Shown here: positions 39,927 to 49,535 of the stretch, one piece after another
How the letters are laid out: every line of letters starts with the position of its first letter
Numbering within the stretch: position 1 is the stretch's first letter
Source of the DNA: JAAXHF01 sp963665955
GTDB lineage: Bacteria > Desulfobacterota > Binatia > Bin18
NCBI GenBank assembly: GCA_965231765.1
Contig: OZ246887.1
Coordinates: 2,790,001 to 2,854,000 of the forward strand
Direction of reading: 5' to 3'
DNA: 64,000 nucleotides
Notes under the pieces: model-generated
Seen by the model: only the letters and a program-made list of their open reading frames with translations
What the model was told of the DNA's origin: nothing
The model's database searches: none
Position numbers and translations under genes: made by a program

Positions 39927-41837
39927 CTATACCGTTTGAGGACTCTGTTCAGAACGGGTTCCAAGCCAGCGTTCGATGCCTAAGAAAAGGAGTACAGCAA
40001 CAATAATCCACGGCCAGACAGGACGATCGGCGGTTTGCTCAGACACCGCATCAGATTGCGTTGCTATCGCCAGCTGCATGGGGCGACCTAACTGCACTTC
40101 CTGGGGATTGCTGAGATTGACTGCGAGTTGGCGTTCGTCTCCTTGCTCAGTCACTCGATACACGCCTTGCTTCAGCAACAGCACGCTCTCGCCGTTCGTG
40201 GAAAGAGGCGTACCATCTGGTCTCTGCACCTGAGCGGATGCTCCTTGTAGCGCCAGCGACGCACCCGTTTTCAGACTGGGGGGCTGGCTGGCCTGTCCAG
40301 CCAGCCAGCCCAGCAAGTTGAGAGTCAGAATAGAAGCCGGCAGATTACGTTTGCCAAGATAGGGTAAAAGATCAAATCCAACAGCGGCATAGCGATAGCC
40401 CCTCTGCCCGCCAGCGACCACGACCGGTCCAACTGTGGCGTGGATGACCGGCGTGCTCCAAGCCAGCGGTAAGAACGCTTGGCCAAAGGCAGGTTGCAGC
40501 AAGCCAAAGTTCACATAGCTGGCCAGCGGATGCCCAACTGTCCATTGAGTAATGTCAGGCTGGCCAGCGGCTTTCCCTAAAGGAAAGAGTGCATTGCCCT
40601 CCGGGGGTAATAGAAACGCCGCATTGGTCGGCGGCAGACTCTCCGGGGCCGTGAGATGAAAAATCACAACCGGAAAATGGGCAACTATTTCGGGATCGTA
40701 TTCTTGTGGAGTGACCTGTTCGAGCTTGAGATAGGGAATCTGAGAGAAGCCCCGGGCCACTGCCGGAGATGGAGTCACGAGCAGGACTGAAACGTCGCTC
40801 AGTGGAGGCAGCACGGCGTAGGCTTCATTATCAATCGCCAGTCCATCTTTAACCGGTCTATCCAGCTCATCCAGCTCATATTTGACCAACAGCCGAGCCC
40901 GATAGGTCGTCGCCAGCGGCAGCCGGGGAAAGAAAAACGTCCAAGGCGGATTTGTCTGGTTTGCCTGATTGACTTGATTTGGCTCTGCTTGGAATCCAGC
41001 GCCTGTCTCGACATCTTCAATGCCGACCCACCAGCCATCTGTTGGAGCGATGCCTTCGACAACCACGGTTGCCTCAACTTCATTCGGAACAAAAGGACTC
41101 CGATACAAACGAAAGTTTGTAATTCCAAGATTGGCAAGATCGGTAGGATGAGCAAAATCGGAGCGTTCTTCACCGACTGTCACCACGGCGAGAGGAGTCT
41201 CGTCCGGAGTGTCTTCGAGTGCAAAAGCCAGCGGCCTATCGGTGAAGAAAACAACCTGCTGAAACTCCCCGTCCTGCAATAGCTGAGTCATAAAGACGGA
41301 GAGCACGTCATCACTCGGGTCAGGCGTATCTGTGACCTCAAGCAGCTCAATTTGCTCACTGTGGGTCAGTATCTGGGCTGACTGCCCGCTTTGTGGAGAC
41401 GTGAGGCTAACAGGAACCGGAAATGGGGCCGTGGTAAACAGTCCAATCGTGTCTTGCGGTGGGACGGCTTCAAGCCGCTCTAAGAGTTGTTTTTTGGCCA
41501 GCTCAAAAAGACGTTCTTCTCCATTGGGTGAAAGCGCTTGCATGCTGGCAGACGTATCAAGCACAAACGCGACTGACCCACGCTGTCCTTGCAGCACCGG
41601 ACGAGCGGCAATCAGAATCAAGAGCAGGAGAATGAGGAGCTGGAGCAAAAATAAGGGTAAGAGTTGTAATCGGCCCCACAGACGCTGCTGCGCCGAAGAA
41701 GCGAGGCCCTCATAGAGGAACAGGGCAGGCACAACGACTTGGGTGCCCCGCTCGCGTAATAAATACGGCAGAAACAAGAGCGGCAGCGCATACAGCAGCG
41801 TCGTTGCAGAGGACAAGGAGAGGAAGGAGAAGTCCAT
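39927..41837 (-). CDS. BatA-like VWA-domain membrane protein
   Basis: This 636-residue protein has an N-terminal aerotolerance-regulator (BatA) segment with two helices (ATTLLYALPLLFLPYLLRER; LLPLFLLQLLILLLLILIAA). A VWA-like domain follows, beginning FVLDTSASMQAL (MIDAS, DTSAS), then a periplasmic beta-rich region, and a final helix (WPWIIVAVLLFLGIERWLG). It lies 22 bases upstream of the 869-residue VWA gene and 66 bases after the DUF58 gene, the usual order for such operons. Function in the family is poorly understood; links to stress tolerance are reported for Bat proteins. Confidence 0.88.
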   Translation of the reverse strand: MDFSFLSLSSATTLLYALPLLFLPYLLRERGTQVVVPALFLYEGLASSAQQRLWGRLQLLPLFLLQLLILLLLILIAARPVLQGQRGSVAFVLDTSASMQALSPNGEERLFELAKKQLLERLEAVPPQDTIGLFTTAPFPVPVSLTSPQSGQSAQILTHSEQIELLEVTDTPDPSDDVLSVFMTQLLQDGEFQQVVFFTDRPLAFALEDTPDETPLAVVTVGEERSDFAHPTDLANLGITNFRLYRSPFVPNEVEATVVVEGIAPTDGWWVGIEDVETGAGFQAEPNQVNQANQTNPPWTFFFPRLPLATTYRARLLVKYELDELDRPVKDGLAIDNEAYAVLPPLSDVSVLLVTPSPAVARGFSQIPYLKLEQVTPQEYDPEIVAHFPVVIFHLTAPESLPPTNAAFLLPPEGNALFPLGKAAGQPDITQWTVGHPLASYVNFGLLQPAFGQAFLPLAWSTPVIHATVGPVVVAGGQRGYRYAAVGFDLLPYLGKRNLPASILTLNLLGWLAGQASQPPSLKTGASLALQGASAQVQRPDGTPLSTNGESVLLLKQGVYRVTEQGDERQLAVNLSNPQEVQLGRPMQLAIATQSDAVSEQTADRPVWPWIIVAVLLFLGIERWLGTRSEQSPQTV

Positions 41838-41903
41838 GGTTGTAGTTTTCGGTGTTCAGATTTTGACTGAACGACCAACAGCGAAACGTTTTCTCGTTCC
41901 CTC

Positions 41904-42845
41904 TTAATTCAATAACCCTAAGGCCGGCAATTCACGCAAGACGAAATTCTGGAGATCCGCGTGCCTCTCTTGGCCAGCGACAAAGAGGGCATGGTGCACC
42001 CCGGCTTGATGACACACACTGCGCAGCTCACGATTATGACGCTCAAGACGGCTGACATATTCCTTTTTGGCCTGGGCATCAAATCGGACTAAGGCCGATC
42101 CGCCACTTTCGCTATCAACAAATCGGGCGCCAGCCGGGAGCAGCGGCGGGTCCGTCTCCGCCTTGCCCAATACTTGCACAACGGCGAGGTCAAAATTGGC
42201 CGCGCGGAGCAGATTGAGCGAACTCTGAAATACCTCGATAGGAAACAAAAAATCCGATAACCAGATGGCTTTGCCAGGGCGATGGAGATTGTGCAAATGC
42301 CGCGTCAAGGCAGTTGGAGGATGGACGCTGCCGGCCGGCTTGAGGTCGTCAAAAAAATTGGTGATATCAACAAAACGCCGTCGGCTCCGAAAGAAAGGTG
42401 TTGCGTGTCCGAGCGTAGCACTCGTATCAATTGTCTCATCCGTGTCACTCGTATCATGGGTGAGCGCGTGCAGCTTCACCGCATCATCGCCAGCCAACAC
42501 AATGTAAGCCAAGGCTAAGGCGATATCCCGGGCTGCGCCGTATTTATCATCGCTAACGGGATAGCCCATTGAGGCACTCAGGTCGAGGAAAAGATAGGTA
42601 TACAAGTCTTCTTCTTCCTGAAAGAGCTTGATGTAGTGGCGGTCCGTGCGACAATACAGTTTCCAGTCAATGTAGCGGAGGTCATCCCCCGGCGTGTAGC
42701 GTCGGTAGTCCGCGAATTCTAGGCCCGCCCCCCGCCGGGGAGACAGATGCCTGCCTGGTCGGCTGCCTTGGAATTTCCGACGTGAGCGAACCTTAAGGGT
42801 TTCAAGCCGGGCCAAGAATTGCGGAGTAAAAACAGCAGGTAGCAT
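41904..42845 (-). CDS. DUF58 domain protein
   Basis: This 313-residue cytoplasmic protein has the DUF58 signature: RPGRHLSPRRGAGLEFADYR, then RYTPGDDLRYIDWKLYCRTD. A degenerate VWA-like half follows (LYTYLFLDLSASMGYP). DUF58 proteins normally sit directly after a MoxR AAA ATPase and precede BatA-like VWA proteins. Here the first gene of the run is DUF58 itself and the next gene upstream is on the opposite strand, so MoxR is absent from this locus. It probably heads the transcript. Confidence 0.92.
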   Translation of the reverse strand: MLPAVFTPQFLARLETLKVRSRRKFQGSRPGRHLSPRRGAGLEFADYRRYTPGDDLRYIDWKLYCRTDRHYIKLFQEEEDLYTYLFLDLSASMGYPVSDDKYGAARDIALALAYIVLAGDDAVKLHALTHDTSDTDETIDTSATLGHATPFFRSRRRFVDITNFFDDLKPAGSVHPPTALTRHLHNLHRPGKAIWLSDFLFPIEVFQSSLNLLRAANFDLAVVQVLGKAETDPPLLPAGARFVDSESGGSALVRFDAQAKKEYVSRLERHNRELRSVCHQAGVHHALFVAGQERHADLQNFVLRELPALGLLN

Positions 42846-42936
42846 ACGTCTTTGATTTTACACAAAAAAACGTGACAGCAGGTTGGGCACTGTCCGTCCT
42901 CGCCGATACTACCAGAGATACCATAAGGAGCTATGC

Positions 42937-43947
42937 ATGAAAGGCCCTCTTATCCTGATGTCCGGAGTGCAGGACATATCCAGCAGGCTCCGCATTCCAA
43001 CACGATTACGGCGTATTGTACTCTGGACAGTCTTCCTGGCACTTGCTTTTCTCAGCCCACAGGGACAGGCAGACAGTCCGCACTTTGCCGAGCGCCAGGA
43101 TCGTGGTCTCATCGAGCATGGTCCTATTACCGAGGCGTCTGGAATTGTTGCCAGCCGAAAAAACGCAGATGCGCTGTGGATCCATAATGACTCAGGTCAG
43201 AAGAATGCGGTGTTTGCGATCAACGCACACGGCAAACACCTTGGCGTGTACGTGCTGGATGGGATACAAAACCGGGACTGGGAAGATATTGCTATTGGGC
43301 CTGGCCCAATAGAGGGCCAGCAGTATCTGTACATTGGAGATATTGGCGATAATCGGGCACGGCACAATCTAAAATATATCTATCGTGTTCCGGAGCCGCA
43401 CGTGACGGCTGACCAAACACCGAGAGAGGTCACTCTCGCTCATATCGAAACCATCATCCTTCGCTATCCGGACGGAGAACGCGACGCCGAAACACTTCTC
43501 ATTGATCCCACGACAAAGGATCTGTACATCATCTCAAAACGTGAAACCAAAGTCCGGGTCTACCGCGCCTCCTACCCTCAATCCACAACCACACCGATCA
43601 CGCTCGAACACGTGGCGAGCTTAGCCTTAAATGCACAAGACTCGCGGAGCGCTTGGTTGACAGGGGGAGATATTTCGCCTTCCGGCCAGGAAATTCTGCT
43701 CAAGAATTACAGTGGCATCTACTATTGGTCACGCGTTCCTGGGCAGCCGCTGCACGAAGCACTGACTGCCGAACCGATACTGCTCCCCTACCTACCCGAA
43801 CCACAAGGTGAGGCGATATGCTGGAAGGCCGATGGCGGTGGTTACTATACAGTCAGTGAAGAGCATGATGATATTCCAGCTCACCTGTATTTTTATCCTC
43901 GTCTGCAGATAGGCAGCGCCACGGCACCGACACAGAAGGCAGACTAA
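42937..43947 (+). CDS. Secreted beta-propeller-like protein
   Basis: This protein of about 336 residues has an N-terminal hydrophobic segment (IVLWTVFLALAFLSPQGQA) fitting a signal peptide. The body shows repeated beta-strand units: EASGIVASRKNADALWIHND, YVLDGIQNRDWEDIAIGPG, QYLYIGDIGDNRARHNLKYI, DAETLLIDPTTKDLYIISKR and GEAICWKADGGGYYTVSEE. The WEDIA and YIGDIGDN motifs recur in uncharacterised exported propeller proteins. AAGGAG is 7 bases before the ATG at 42937. No catalytic residues are recognised, and its ligand or substrate is unknown. Confidence 0.75.
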   Translation: MKGPLILMSGVQDISSRLRIPTRLRRIVLWTVFLALAFLSPQGQADSPHFAERQDRGLIEHGPITEASGIVASRKNADALWIHNDSGQKNAVFAINAHGKHLGVYVLDGIQNRDWEDIAIGPGPIEGQQYLYIGDIGDNRARHNLKYIYRVPEPHVTADQTPREVTLAHIETIILRYPDGERDAETLLIDPTTKDLYIISKRETKVRVYRASYPQSTTTPITLEHVASLALNAQDSRSAWLTGGDISPSGQEILLKNYSGIYYWSRVPGQPLHEALTAEPILLPYLPEPQGEAICWKADGGGYYTVSEEHDDIPAHLYFYPRLQIGSATAPTQKAD

Positions 43948-43957
43948 CCAGGAAGAC

Positions 43958-45091
43958 TTAATCGGCAACTGGTACAAACGCCGATCGGTCTGGAGCTAAA
44001 CAGCGGTGGGTCGCCCAGCGGGCTGCCCGTGCATCGTCATCTTCGTACAAGGGCAGGAGCTGGAGTGCTTCAGGGGCGGGCTCACAGCTAAAGCAGTCTT
44101 CATCATTGGCAATCGTCGCATACGGCCGCAGCACCCATGGCCGGATTCCCTGGATAATGCTTTCTCGATGCGATAAGCGGCTGAACCAGCGGGCCAGTCG
44201 CGGCTGGAGTTTCTTCATATCACGCGCCAAGCGATCCATCTCAGTAAAAGGCAGGACACGTGGCTGGCCACTATCATTGGTGACGATGGAGATCTCATGC
44301 ATGCCCTGCGTATAATCGGCTGGAGAAGTCAGCAGGGCACCTCTATCACTTATTTCAATGTTCTGAAAATCAGCCGGGTCGAGCGTAAATGCGAGAGAAC
44401 AGGTTGCATACGGCAGATCGGCAACCGTCTCACGCCAGGGGTACCAGCGACCTTTCAGGTCAAAAAAATCCCGGACAATAAGCACCCGATTTGAGCTCAG
44501 CGGATACGGACCGGAATCGGCCATACCGAGGTGCGCTTCAGCATTCAGCTGGAAGAGGTAGGCTTCGAGCACAGAAAAAAACTGCTGGACCAAGCGGCGC
44601 ATTTCCATATCTGCCGGGACCAGATCCTGGTAGAGCTGTTCGACTAGGCTGTGGGGCAAAAAACGATTCGTCAAACCGGCGTCACTATTATCCAGGTGCC
44701 CATCACCCCGATGGGCGGCACTGAGACGGCGCCAATAATCAAGTACATCGGCAATGTCTTCTCCACCAGTGTCTTCTTGTGCGCCAAAGTCGAGCATGAT
44801 TTCGCGCCCAACAAGAAAAAAATACCCCAGCATCCAGATAGAGAGTGGGGAAACTTTGCTGCCCAGCCGCTTGCCACGCTGCGCCAGATCTTCAGGGCTT
44901 ACAGACTGGAGACGTTTGCGCACGGCTTGGGGAAACGTGAGCCATGCATGGGTCACCGCCAGCGAGAAGGATTGATTGACAGGCAGATGGGTAGGGCTCG
45001 GCCCGATCGGTTGAGCGATCTCGGCTCGAAATTTTTCCCCCATATTTAGAATGAGTTGGTTCAGATCCTGGCTATCTCGCATACTCTGCAT
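43958..45091 (-). CDS. Hypothetical protein
   Basis: I do not recognise this 377-residue protein. It has no signal peptide; one moderately hydrophobic stretch (SPLSIWMLGYFFLVGREIML) could be a buried helix. Features are an acidic/His region (DFGAQEDTGGEDIADVLDYW, HRGDGHLDNSDAGLTNRF), a segment NRVLIVRDFFDLKGRWYPWR, and a C-terminal Cys pair (EDCFSCEPAPEALQLLPLY). It is convergent with the propeller gene, ending 10 bases from it. Codon usage looks like its neighbours, and the long open frame supports a real gene. Confidence 0.7.
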   Translation of the reverse strand: MQSMRDSQDLNQLILNMGEKFRAEIAQPIGPSPTHLPVNQSFSLAVTHAWLTFPQAVRKRLQSVSPEDLAQRGKRLGSKVSPLSIWMLGYFFLVGREIMLDFGAQEDTGGEDIADVLDYWRRLSAAHRGDGHLDNSDAGLTNRFLPHSLVEQLYQDLVPADMEMRRLVQQFFSVLEAYLFQLNAEAHLGMADSGPYPLSSNRVLIVRDFFDLKGRWYPWRETVADLPYATCSLAFTLDPADFQNIEISDRGALLTSPADYTQGMHEISIVTNDSGQPRVLPFTEMDRLARDMKKLQPRLARWFSRLSHRESIIQGIRPWVLRPYATIANDEDCFSCEPAPEALQLLPLYEDDDARAARWATHRCLAPDRSAFVPVAD

Positions 45092-45239
45092 ATCCGCTCT
45101 GCACCCACTAGCTCCACCCTCCTGGCTTAGCCTGGCAGGCGGATAGGGTCAAGGGATGCGCAGTAGTTCATTCACTGCACGCATCTCGTTTGAAAAGGTG
45201 AGATTGACCGGTCAGGAAGGCGGGAGGAGAATAGTTGTC

Positions 45240-45689
45240 ATGAACCATGGGAACCCGGATTTGGTATGTTGGTTATTCCTACTGGCTTTTCTTGTTTTTC
45301 CTCTACACGTCTCTGCCCAAGGAGGAGGAGCAACAGTCCCGAGTATTTCTCCCTCGCCGCTGATTCGTCTCACTGGAGTCCTCGAAGCCAGGCAGAAACC
45401 GCAAGGCGCAGCACTCCCGCTGCTGAGTGTATGGATCGCCGGCAAGCCCTGGCTCTTTCGGGTTGCCCAGGTAGAACCCATCTTTTCCTCCTACCGAGCG
45501 GCAGAAAAACTGCGCAAAGTCTCTGTTCTCGGATTACGCTTTTTGGCTGAGTCCCCGGTGCTCAGGACCCTCCAGAATACGGATGTGCATGATCGCCCAA
45601 TTGTGATCGAAGGCTGGCTGCGACCTAAGGCTGGGGTATTGCACGTGCGGTCGGTGCGGGTCAGAGAAGCGGTGCAAGACAAACGCTAA
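45240..45689 (+). CDS. Small exported hypothetical protein
   Basis: This protein of about 149 residues has a clear signal peptide (CWLFLLAFLVFPLHVSAQG) and then a compact beta-rich domain: LIRLTGVLEARQKPQGAALP, LLSVWIAGKPWLFRVAQVEP, and IVIEGWLRPKAGVLHVRSVR. The strand pattern resembles a small OB-like or SH3-like barrel. GGAGGAG lies upstream of the ATG at 45240. It is divergent from the 377-residue hypothetical gene. No family is recognised. Confidence 0.65.
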   Translation: MNHGNPDLVCWLFLLAFLVFPLHVSAQGGGATVPSISPSPLIRLTGVLEARQKPQGAALPLLSVWIAGKPWLFRVAQVEPIFSSYRAAEKLRKVSVLGLRFLAESPVLRTLQNTDVHDRPIVIEGWLRPKAGVLHVRSVRVREAVQDKR

Positions 45690-45753
45690 GCACTCAGACC
45701 CCGCCTTTTGAATGCCCGTTCGTATCAGGCTTCTTCTTTGTGGCTTTGCGACA

Positions 45754-47451
45754 CTAGGCGTGTTTTTGTGCACGCAAACACTGGGTTTGCTCCCAGTCGA
45801 TCTCGTCACCTTGTCCCAACACAACCCCGTACTGTGTCCGGGCTGCCTGTGCCGATACATAGCCATTTAAGACATCTTGCCGGACACGTTCAGGGTCACG
45901 TTCTTGAGGTGGATAAAACCCGCCGCCGCCGGGTAAGCGCAGGACCACTTTTTTGTCAGGCGATAACCGATACTGGGCTTTGGGATGGGGATGTGTCCCA
46001 TCTGATAATGTGAAGTCACCGAGACCACCATTGTGTCCGCCCTGATAGCCTAAGGCCGGGAACTTGGTCCGATCATACATAGCTGAGTGAATCACCGGCT
46101 CAGCAGACCGGACCGATAAGATCATCTCTTGCCCGAGGCCGCCCCGATATTTTCCCGGCCCACCCGAGTCCGGCACCAGCGCTCGCTTTTCCATCATGAG
46201 TGGCGAAACTGTCTCAATAATCTCGGCTGGCACGCCTTGGATGCCGCTTGGAAATGCGGTGGCGGAGATGCCATCTTTATCCGGCCGCGCGCCCATGCCA
46301 CCTGAGGAAAAAAAGACATAGGTAAAAGATTTGCCGCTTTCTGCTTTGCCATTGAACTGGGTAATCCAAATATTGGCTGCGCCATCGGCCAGCACCCGAT
46401 CAGGAACGGCCTGAGACAGGGCCCCGAACACCGCAGTCGAAAGAAAATGGCCAATAATATGACGGCCGCCAACAGGGGCCGGGAACTGGCAATTTAAAAT
46501 TGAGCCTGCTGGGGCGCTGATATGGATGGGCCGAAAGCTCCCTTCATTATTCGGCACAGCCGGGGAGATCGCACACTTGAGCGGATAGGTTGTATACGCC
46601 ACACAATAGGCAAAGGGCACATTAATGCCACGGTCACACTCGGCCGAGGTCCCAGCAAAATCAACAAACAGGTCTGAGCCTTCGATTCTCACCTGGATTT
46701 GTACCGTGATCGGCTCATCAAAGCCGTCCATCCGAATTTCGTGCTGATACGTCCCTTGGGGGAGCTCGGCAATTGCCTCTCGCATGGCTTTCTCTGAGGT
46801 AGTCAGAATTGCGTCGGAAAGTTGATCCAGCGCAGCTAACTCTGTGTCGTCCATAAATTCTAACAGCTTGGCCCCACCGACCTCATTACTCCCTACTTGG
46901 GCCATCAGGTCGCCTTCGACCAGGCCCGGTTCCCGAACATTTTGTTTCACCAGCCGGAATAAGTCTTGATTGGGCTGGCCAGCACGAAAGAGCTTCATAA
47001 TCGGGACATAAATACCTTCCTCAAAGACTTGCCGGGCATCTGCCCCAAGCATCCGGCCGCCAACATCAACGGCGTGGCAGGTATTGGCAAACAGGGCGAC
47101 GGGCTTCCCATGCCGAAAGATGGGGGTGACAACGGTGAAATCATTCAGATGGCCCGAGGTCAGCCACGGGTCATTACTGATCAAACTATCCCCGTCCTCC
47201 AGCGTCTCCCAGGGGTATTCAACCAAGAAGTGGCGCACGGCCAGCGCCATTGTATTAATATGACCAGGCGTGCCCGTGACTGCCTGGGCGATCATATTGC
47301 CCTGCACATCAAACACCCCGGCAGACAGATCACCTGCTTCTCGTACCACCGTGGTAAACGAGGCGTTCTGCAAGGCCGTGGCTTGTTCATTCACAATCGA
47401 GATCAGCCGGTTCCATAAAATTTCTAAAGAAATGGGATCAATGGTTTGCAT
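45754..47451 (-). CDS. Hydantoinase B/oxoprolinase-family protein (HyuB-like)
   Basis: This 565-residue protein is the B subunit type of ATP-dependent N-methylhydantoinase/acetophenone carboxylase-like enzymes. It shows DPISLEILWNRLISIVNEQA, VREAGDLSAGVFDVQGNMIA, SNDPWLTSGHLNDFTVVTPI, and SSGGMGARPDKDGISATAFP. The C-terminus has PGGGGFYPPQERDPERV, characteristic of the family. These enzymes hydrolyse or carboxylate cyclic amides or ketones using ATP, and need the A subunit. No HyuA gene is adjacent; the upstream gene is divergent. The partner must be elsewhere, or the enzyme acts alone. Confidence 0.92.
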   Translation of the reverse strand: MQTIDPISLEILWNRLISIVNEQATALQNASFTTVVREAGDLSAGVFDVQGNMIAQAVTGTPGHINTMALAVRHFLVEYPWETLEDGDSLISNDPWLTSGHLNDFTVVTPIFRHGKPVALFANTCHAVDVGGRMLGADARQVFEEGIYVPIMKLFRAGQPNQDLFRLVKQNVREPGLVEGDLMAQVGSNEVGGAKLLEFMDDTELAALDQLSDAILTTSEKAMREAIAELPQGTYQHEIRMDGFDEPITVQIQVRIEGSDLFVDFAGTSAECDRGINVPFAYCVAYTTYPLKCAISPAVPNNEGSFRPIHISAPAGSILNCQFPAPVGGRHIIGHFLSTAVFGALSQAVPDRVLADGAANIWITQFNGKAESGKSFTYVFFSSGGMGARPDKDGISATAFPSGIQGVPAEIIETVSPLMMEKRALVPDSGGPGKYRGGLGQEMILSVRSAEPVIHSAMYDRTKFPALGYQGGHNGGLGDFTLSDGTHPHPKAQYRLSPDKKVVLRLPGGGGFYPPQERDPERVRQDVLNGYVSAQAARTQYGVVLGQGDEIDWEQTQCLRAQKHA

Positions 47452-47662
47452 ATACGGTCATCCAGTCTTTCAGTCGGCCAGTCGTTTGCGCTGAGTCTTT
47501 TGTATGTTGTCAGGTCGGCTTGGGCAAGACTGCGGGGCGGGTTGGGGGCGGCAGCAGCCGCAGGCTCAGGCAGGAGGGGGGGGTGCGTCTGAGGATCTGA
47601 CCTGGAAGCTTGACGTTTTATAGGGACCCGGCTACCGTTCTGCCAGAGGAGCGTGAGGTTCT

Positions 47663-48397
47663 ATGTACGACGCAAACCAGCGTCTGGTTCTGACAACATT
47701 CTCTATCACTGCCCGCTGTCCACGGACTGGCATGCTTGGCGTGGCGGTATGTACAGCCATTCCAGCGGTTGGAGCGATTTGTCCTTTTGTGAAGCCCCAG
47801 GTTGGCGCGATTTCTTCACAATCTTTTGCTAATCCGTATCTGGGAATTGATGGGCTGGTTCTGCTTGAACAAGGAAAAAGTGCTCAAGAAACAGTCGAAC
47901 AGTTGATCGCTGCAGATCCAGGCCGAGCGGTCCGTCAGCTGAGCGTGGTCGATAACACTGGCACAGCCGCCGCGCATACTGGGCCAGACTGCATTCCCTG
48001 GCATGGCCATCATAGCGGCGAAGGCTATGTTGTAGCCGCTAATATGATGGTTGATGAGACGACCGTTCAGGCGATGGTCGAGGCGTTTGAGACGAATGCA
48101 GACCAAGAGCTGCCGGAACGACTCTTGGGAGCGCTCGAAGCCGGAGATGCCACAGGCGGGGACTATCGAGGCAGACAGTCCGCGGCACTGCTCGTCTATC
48201 ACACGGAGGCGTATCCGTCTCACAGTCTGCGGGTTGATGAACATGCCCAGCCTGTCGCCGAGTTACGACGCATCTTTACAGTGTGTGAGGAACAGCTGTA
48301 TCCGTGGACGCATACCCTGCCGACACGCACCAACCCACTCGGGACGGTTGAGCCGTCTGTCGTATCAAAACTGCGCGAAGAAAGCGGCAAACGCTAA
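47663..48397 (+). CDS. DUF1028 protein (Ntn-hydrolase-like)
   Basis: This 244-residue protein has the DUF1028 pattern. It shows TTFSITARCPRTGMLGVAVC at the N-terminus, AIPAVGAICPFVKPQVGAIS, SFANPYLGIDGLVLLEQGKS, AAAHTGPDCIPWHGHHSGEG, and AANMMVDETTVQAMVEAFE. The fold is thought to be related to Ntn hydrolases; members often sit near peptide or amidase genes. Here it is divergent from HyuB, across an intergenic region of 211 bases without another gene, which fits a shared amide-degrading role. The reaction is not known. Confidence 0.92.
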   Translation: MYDANQRLVLTTFSITARCPRTGMLGVAVCTAIPAVGAICPFVKPQVGAISSQSFANPYLGIDGLVLLEQGKSAQETVEQLIAADPGRAVRQLSVVDNTGTAAAHTGPDCIPWHGHHSGEGYVVAANMMVDETTVQAMVEAFETNADQELPERLLGALEAGDATGGDYRGRQSAALLVYHTEAYPSHSLRVDEHAQPVAELRRIFTVCEEQLYPWTHTLPTRTNPLGTVEPSVVSKLREESGKR

Positions 48398-48544
48398 CGC
48401 GATCTTGAGAAGCTTCCAATTATCCGATAGAAGAAACGACGTTTTGAATTTCTGCGATTGCCCCACTTGCTTCCGAGGGCATGAGCAGGCTACAAACTTT
48501 TTCACGATCTATCTTACATACGCACATGAATAAGGAGGGACAGT

Positions 48545-49471
48545 ATGCCTTTAGACCCACAGGCCAAAGGATTTCTTGATCAGCTCGCCGCCGCAGGCGC
48601 GCCTGGTCTGAACGAACTGCCTATCGACGAAGCACGCCAAGCCATTCGAGGCTTGTTTGCCGTCGAAGCCCCAGAATCCGTCGCCCGCGTTGAAGACCGC
48701 ACCATCCCGACAGTGAACGGGCCAGTACCGATCCGTGTCTACATTCCTGAAGGGGAAGGACCATTTCCCGTCCTGGTGTTTTTCCACGGTGGCGGCTGGG
48801 TCATTGGCGACATAGAGACCCACGACCCGACCTGCCGAGCACTGAGCAATGCGGCCAATTGTATCACCGTGTCAGTCGATTATCGTCTCGCCCCGGAACA
48901 CAAATTCCCCGCTGGTGTAGACGACTGTTATGAAGTCACCAAGTGGACGGTCCTCAATATCGCTGCGTATGGTGGTGATGCAAGGAAGATTGCCGTAGGC
49001 GGAGACAGTGCTGGTGGCAATATTGCCGCTGCGGTGGCTTTAATAGCAGGCGACCGGGGTGCCCCGTCGTTGGCCTTCCAGCTGTTGCTGTATCCCGTCA
49101 CCAACCATGCATTTGATACCGAATCGTGCAAACAAAATGGCAAGGATTATCTGCTGACCGTAGAGTCTATGCGCTGGTTCTGGGACCATTATCTGGAAAA
49201 TGATGAAGATGGTAAGAACCCATATGCCTCACCGCTCCAGGCTCAATACGTCAACAGCCCACCCCCTGCGCTGGTGATTACGGCCGAGTTTGATCCGCTC
49301 CGCGATGAAGGCGAAGCCTATGCTGAGAAGCTCAAACAGGCTGGCTGTCAGGTCACGACGACACGTTACGATGGCATGATTCATGGCTTCTTTAGCATAT
49401 TTGCCTTTGATGCATGCCGGAAAGCGATTGATCAGGCTGGTGGCGCGCTCAAGGCTGCGTTTGCGCAGTAG
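48545..49471 (+). CDS. Alpha/beta hydrolase, hormone-sensitive-lipase family esterase
   Basis: This 308-residue esterase of the HSL/family IV group has the oxyanion motif HGGGWVIGD (residues 81-84 are HGGG). The nucleophile elbow is GGDSAGGN (Ser155). The acid is in VITAEFDPLRDEG (about 253), and the catalytic His is in DGMIHGF (about 283). It should hydrolyse short-chain carboxylic esters in the cytoplasm. TAAGGAGG precedes the ATG. The upstream 147 bases hold no gene. Physiological substrate is unknown. Confidence 0.94.
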   Translation: MPLDPQAKGFLDQLAAAGAPGLNELPIDEARQAIRGLFAVEAPESVARVEDRTIPTVNGPVPIRVYIPEGEGPFPVLVFFHGGGWVIGDIETHDPTCRALSNAANCITVSVDYRLAPEHKFPAGVDDCYEVTKWTVLNIAAYGGDARKIAVGGDSAGGNIAAAVALIAGDRGAPSLAFQLLLYPVTNHAFDTESCKQNGKDYLLTVESMRWFWDHYLENDEDGKNPYASPLQAQYVNSPPPALVITAEFDPLRDEGEAYAEKLKQAGCQVTTTRYDGMIHGFFSIFAFDACRKAIDQAGGALKAAFAQ

Positions 49472-49502
49472 AGTTTTCTCTACTCAAGTAGCGTTTTCTC
49501 CT

Positions 49503-49535
49503 TCTCCCTCAGGGAGAGGGCTGGGGTGAGGGTGT
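49503..49535. repeat. Palindromic repeat family A, copy 2 (opposite orientation)
   Basis: TCTCCCT-C-AGGGAGA is followed by GGGCTGGGGTGAGGGTG, the reverse complement of the CTCACCCTAGCCCTCTCCC arrangement at 20800. It lies 32 bases after the esterase stop. The remaining 49536-49759 shows no gene. Confidence 0.7.
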
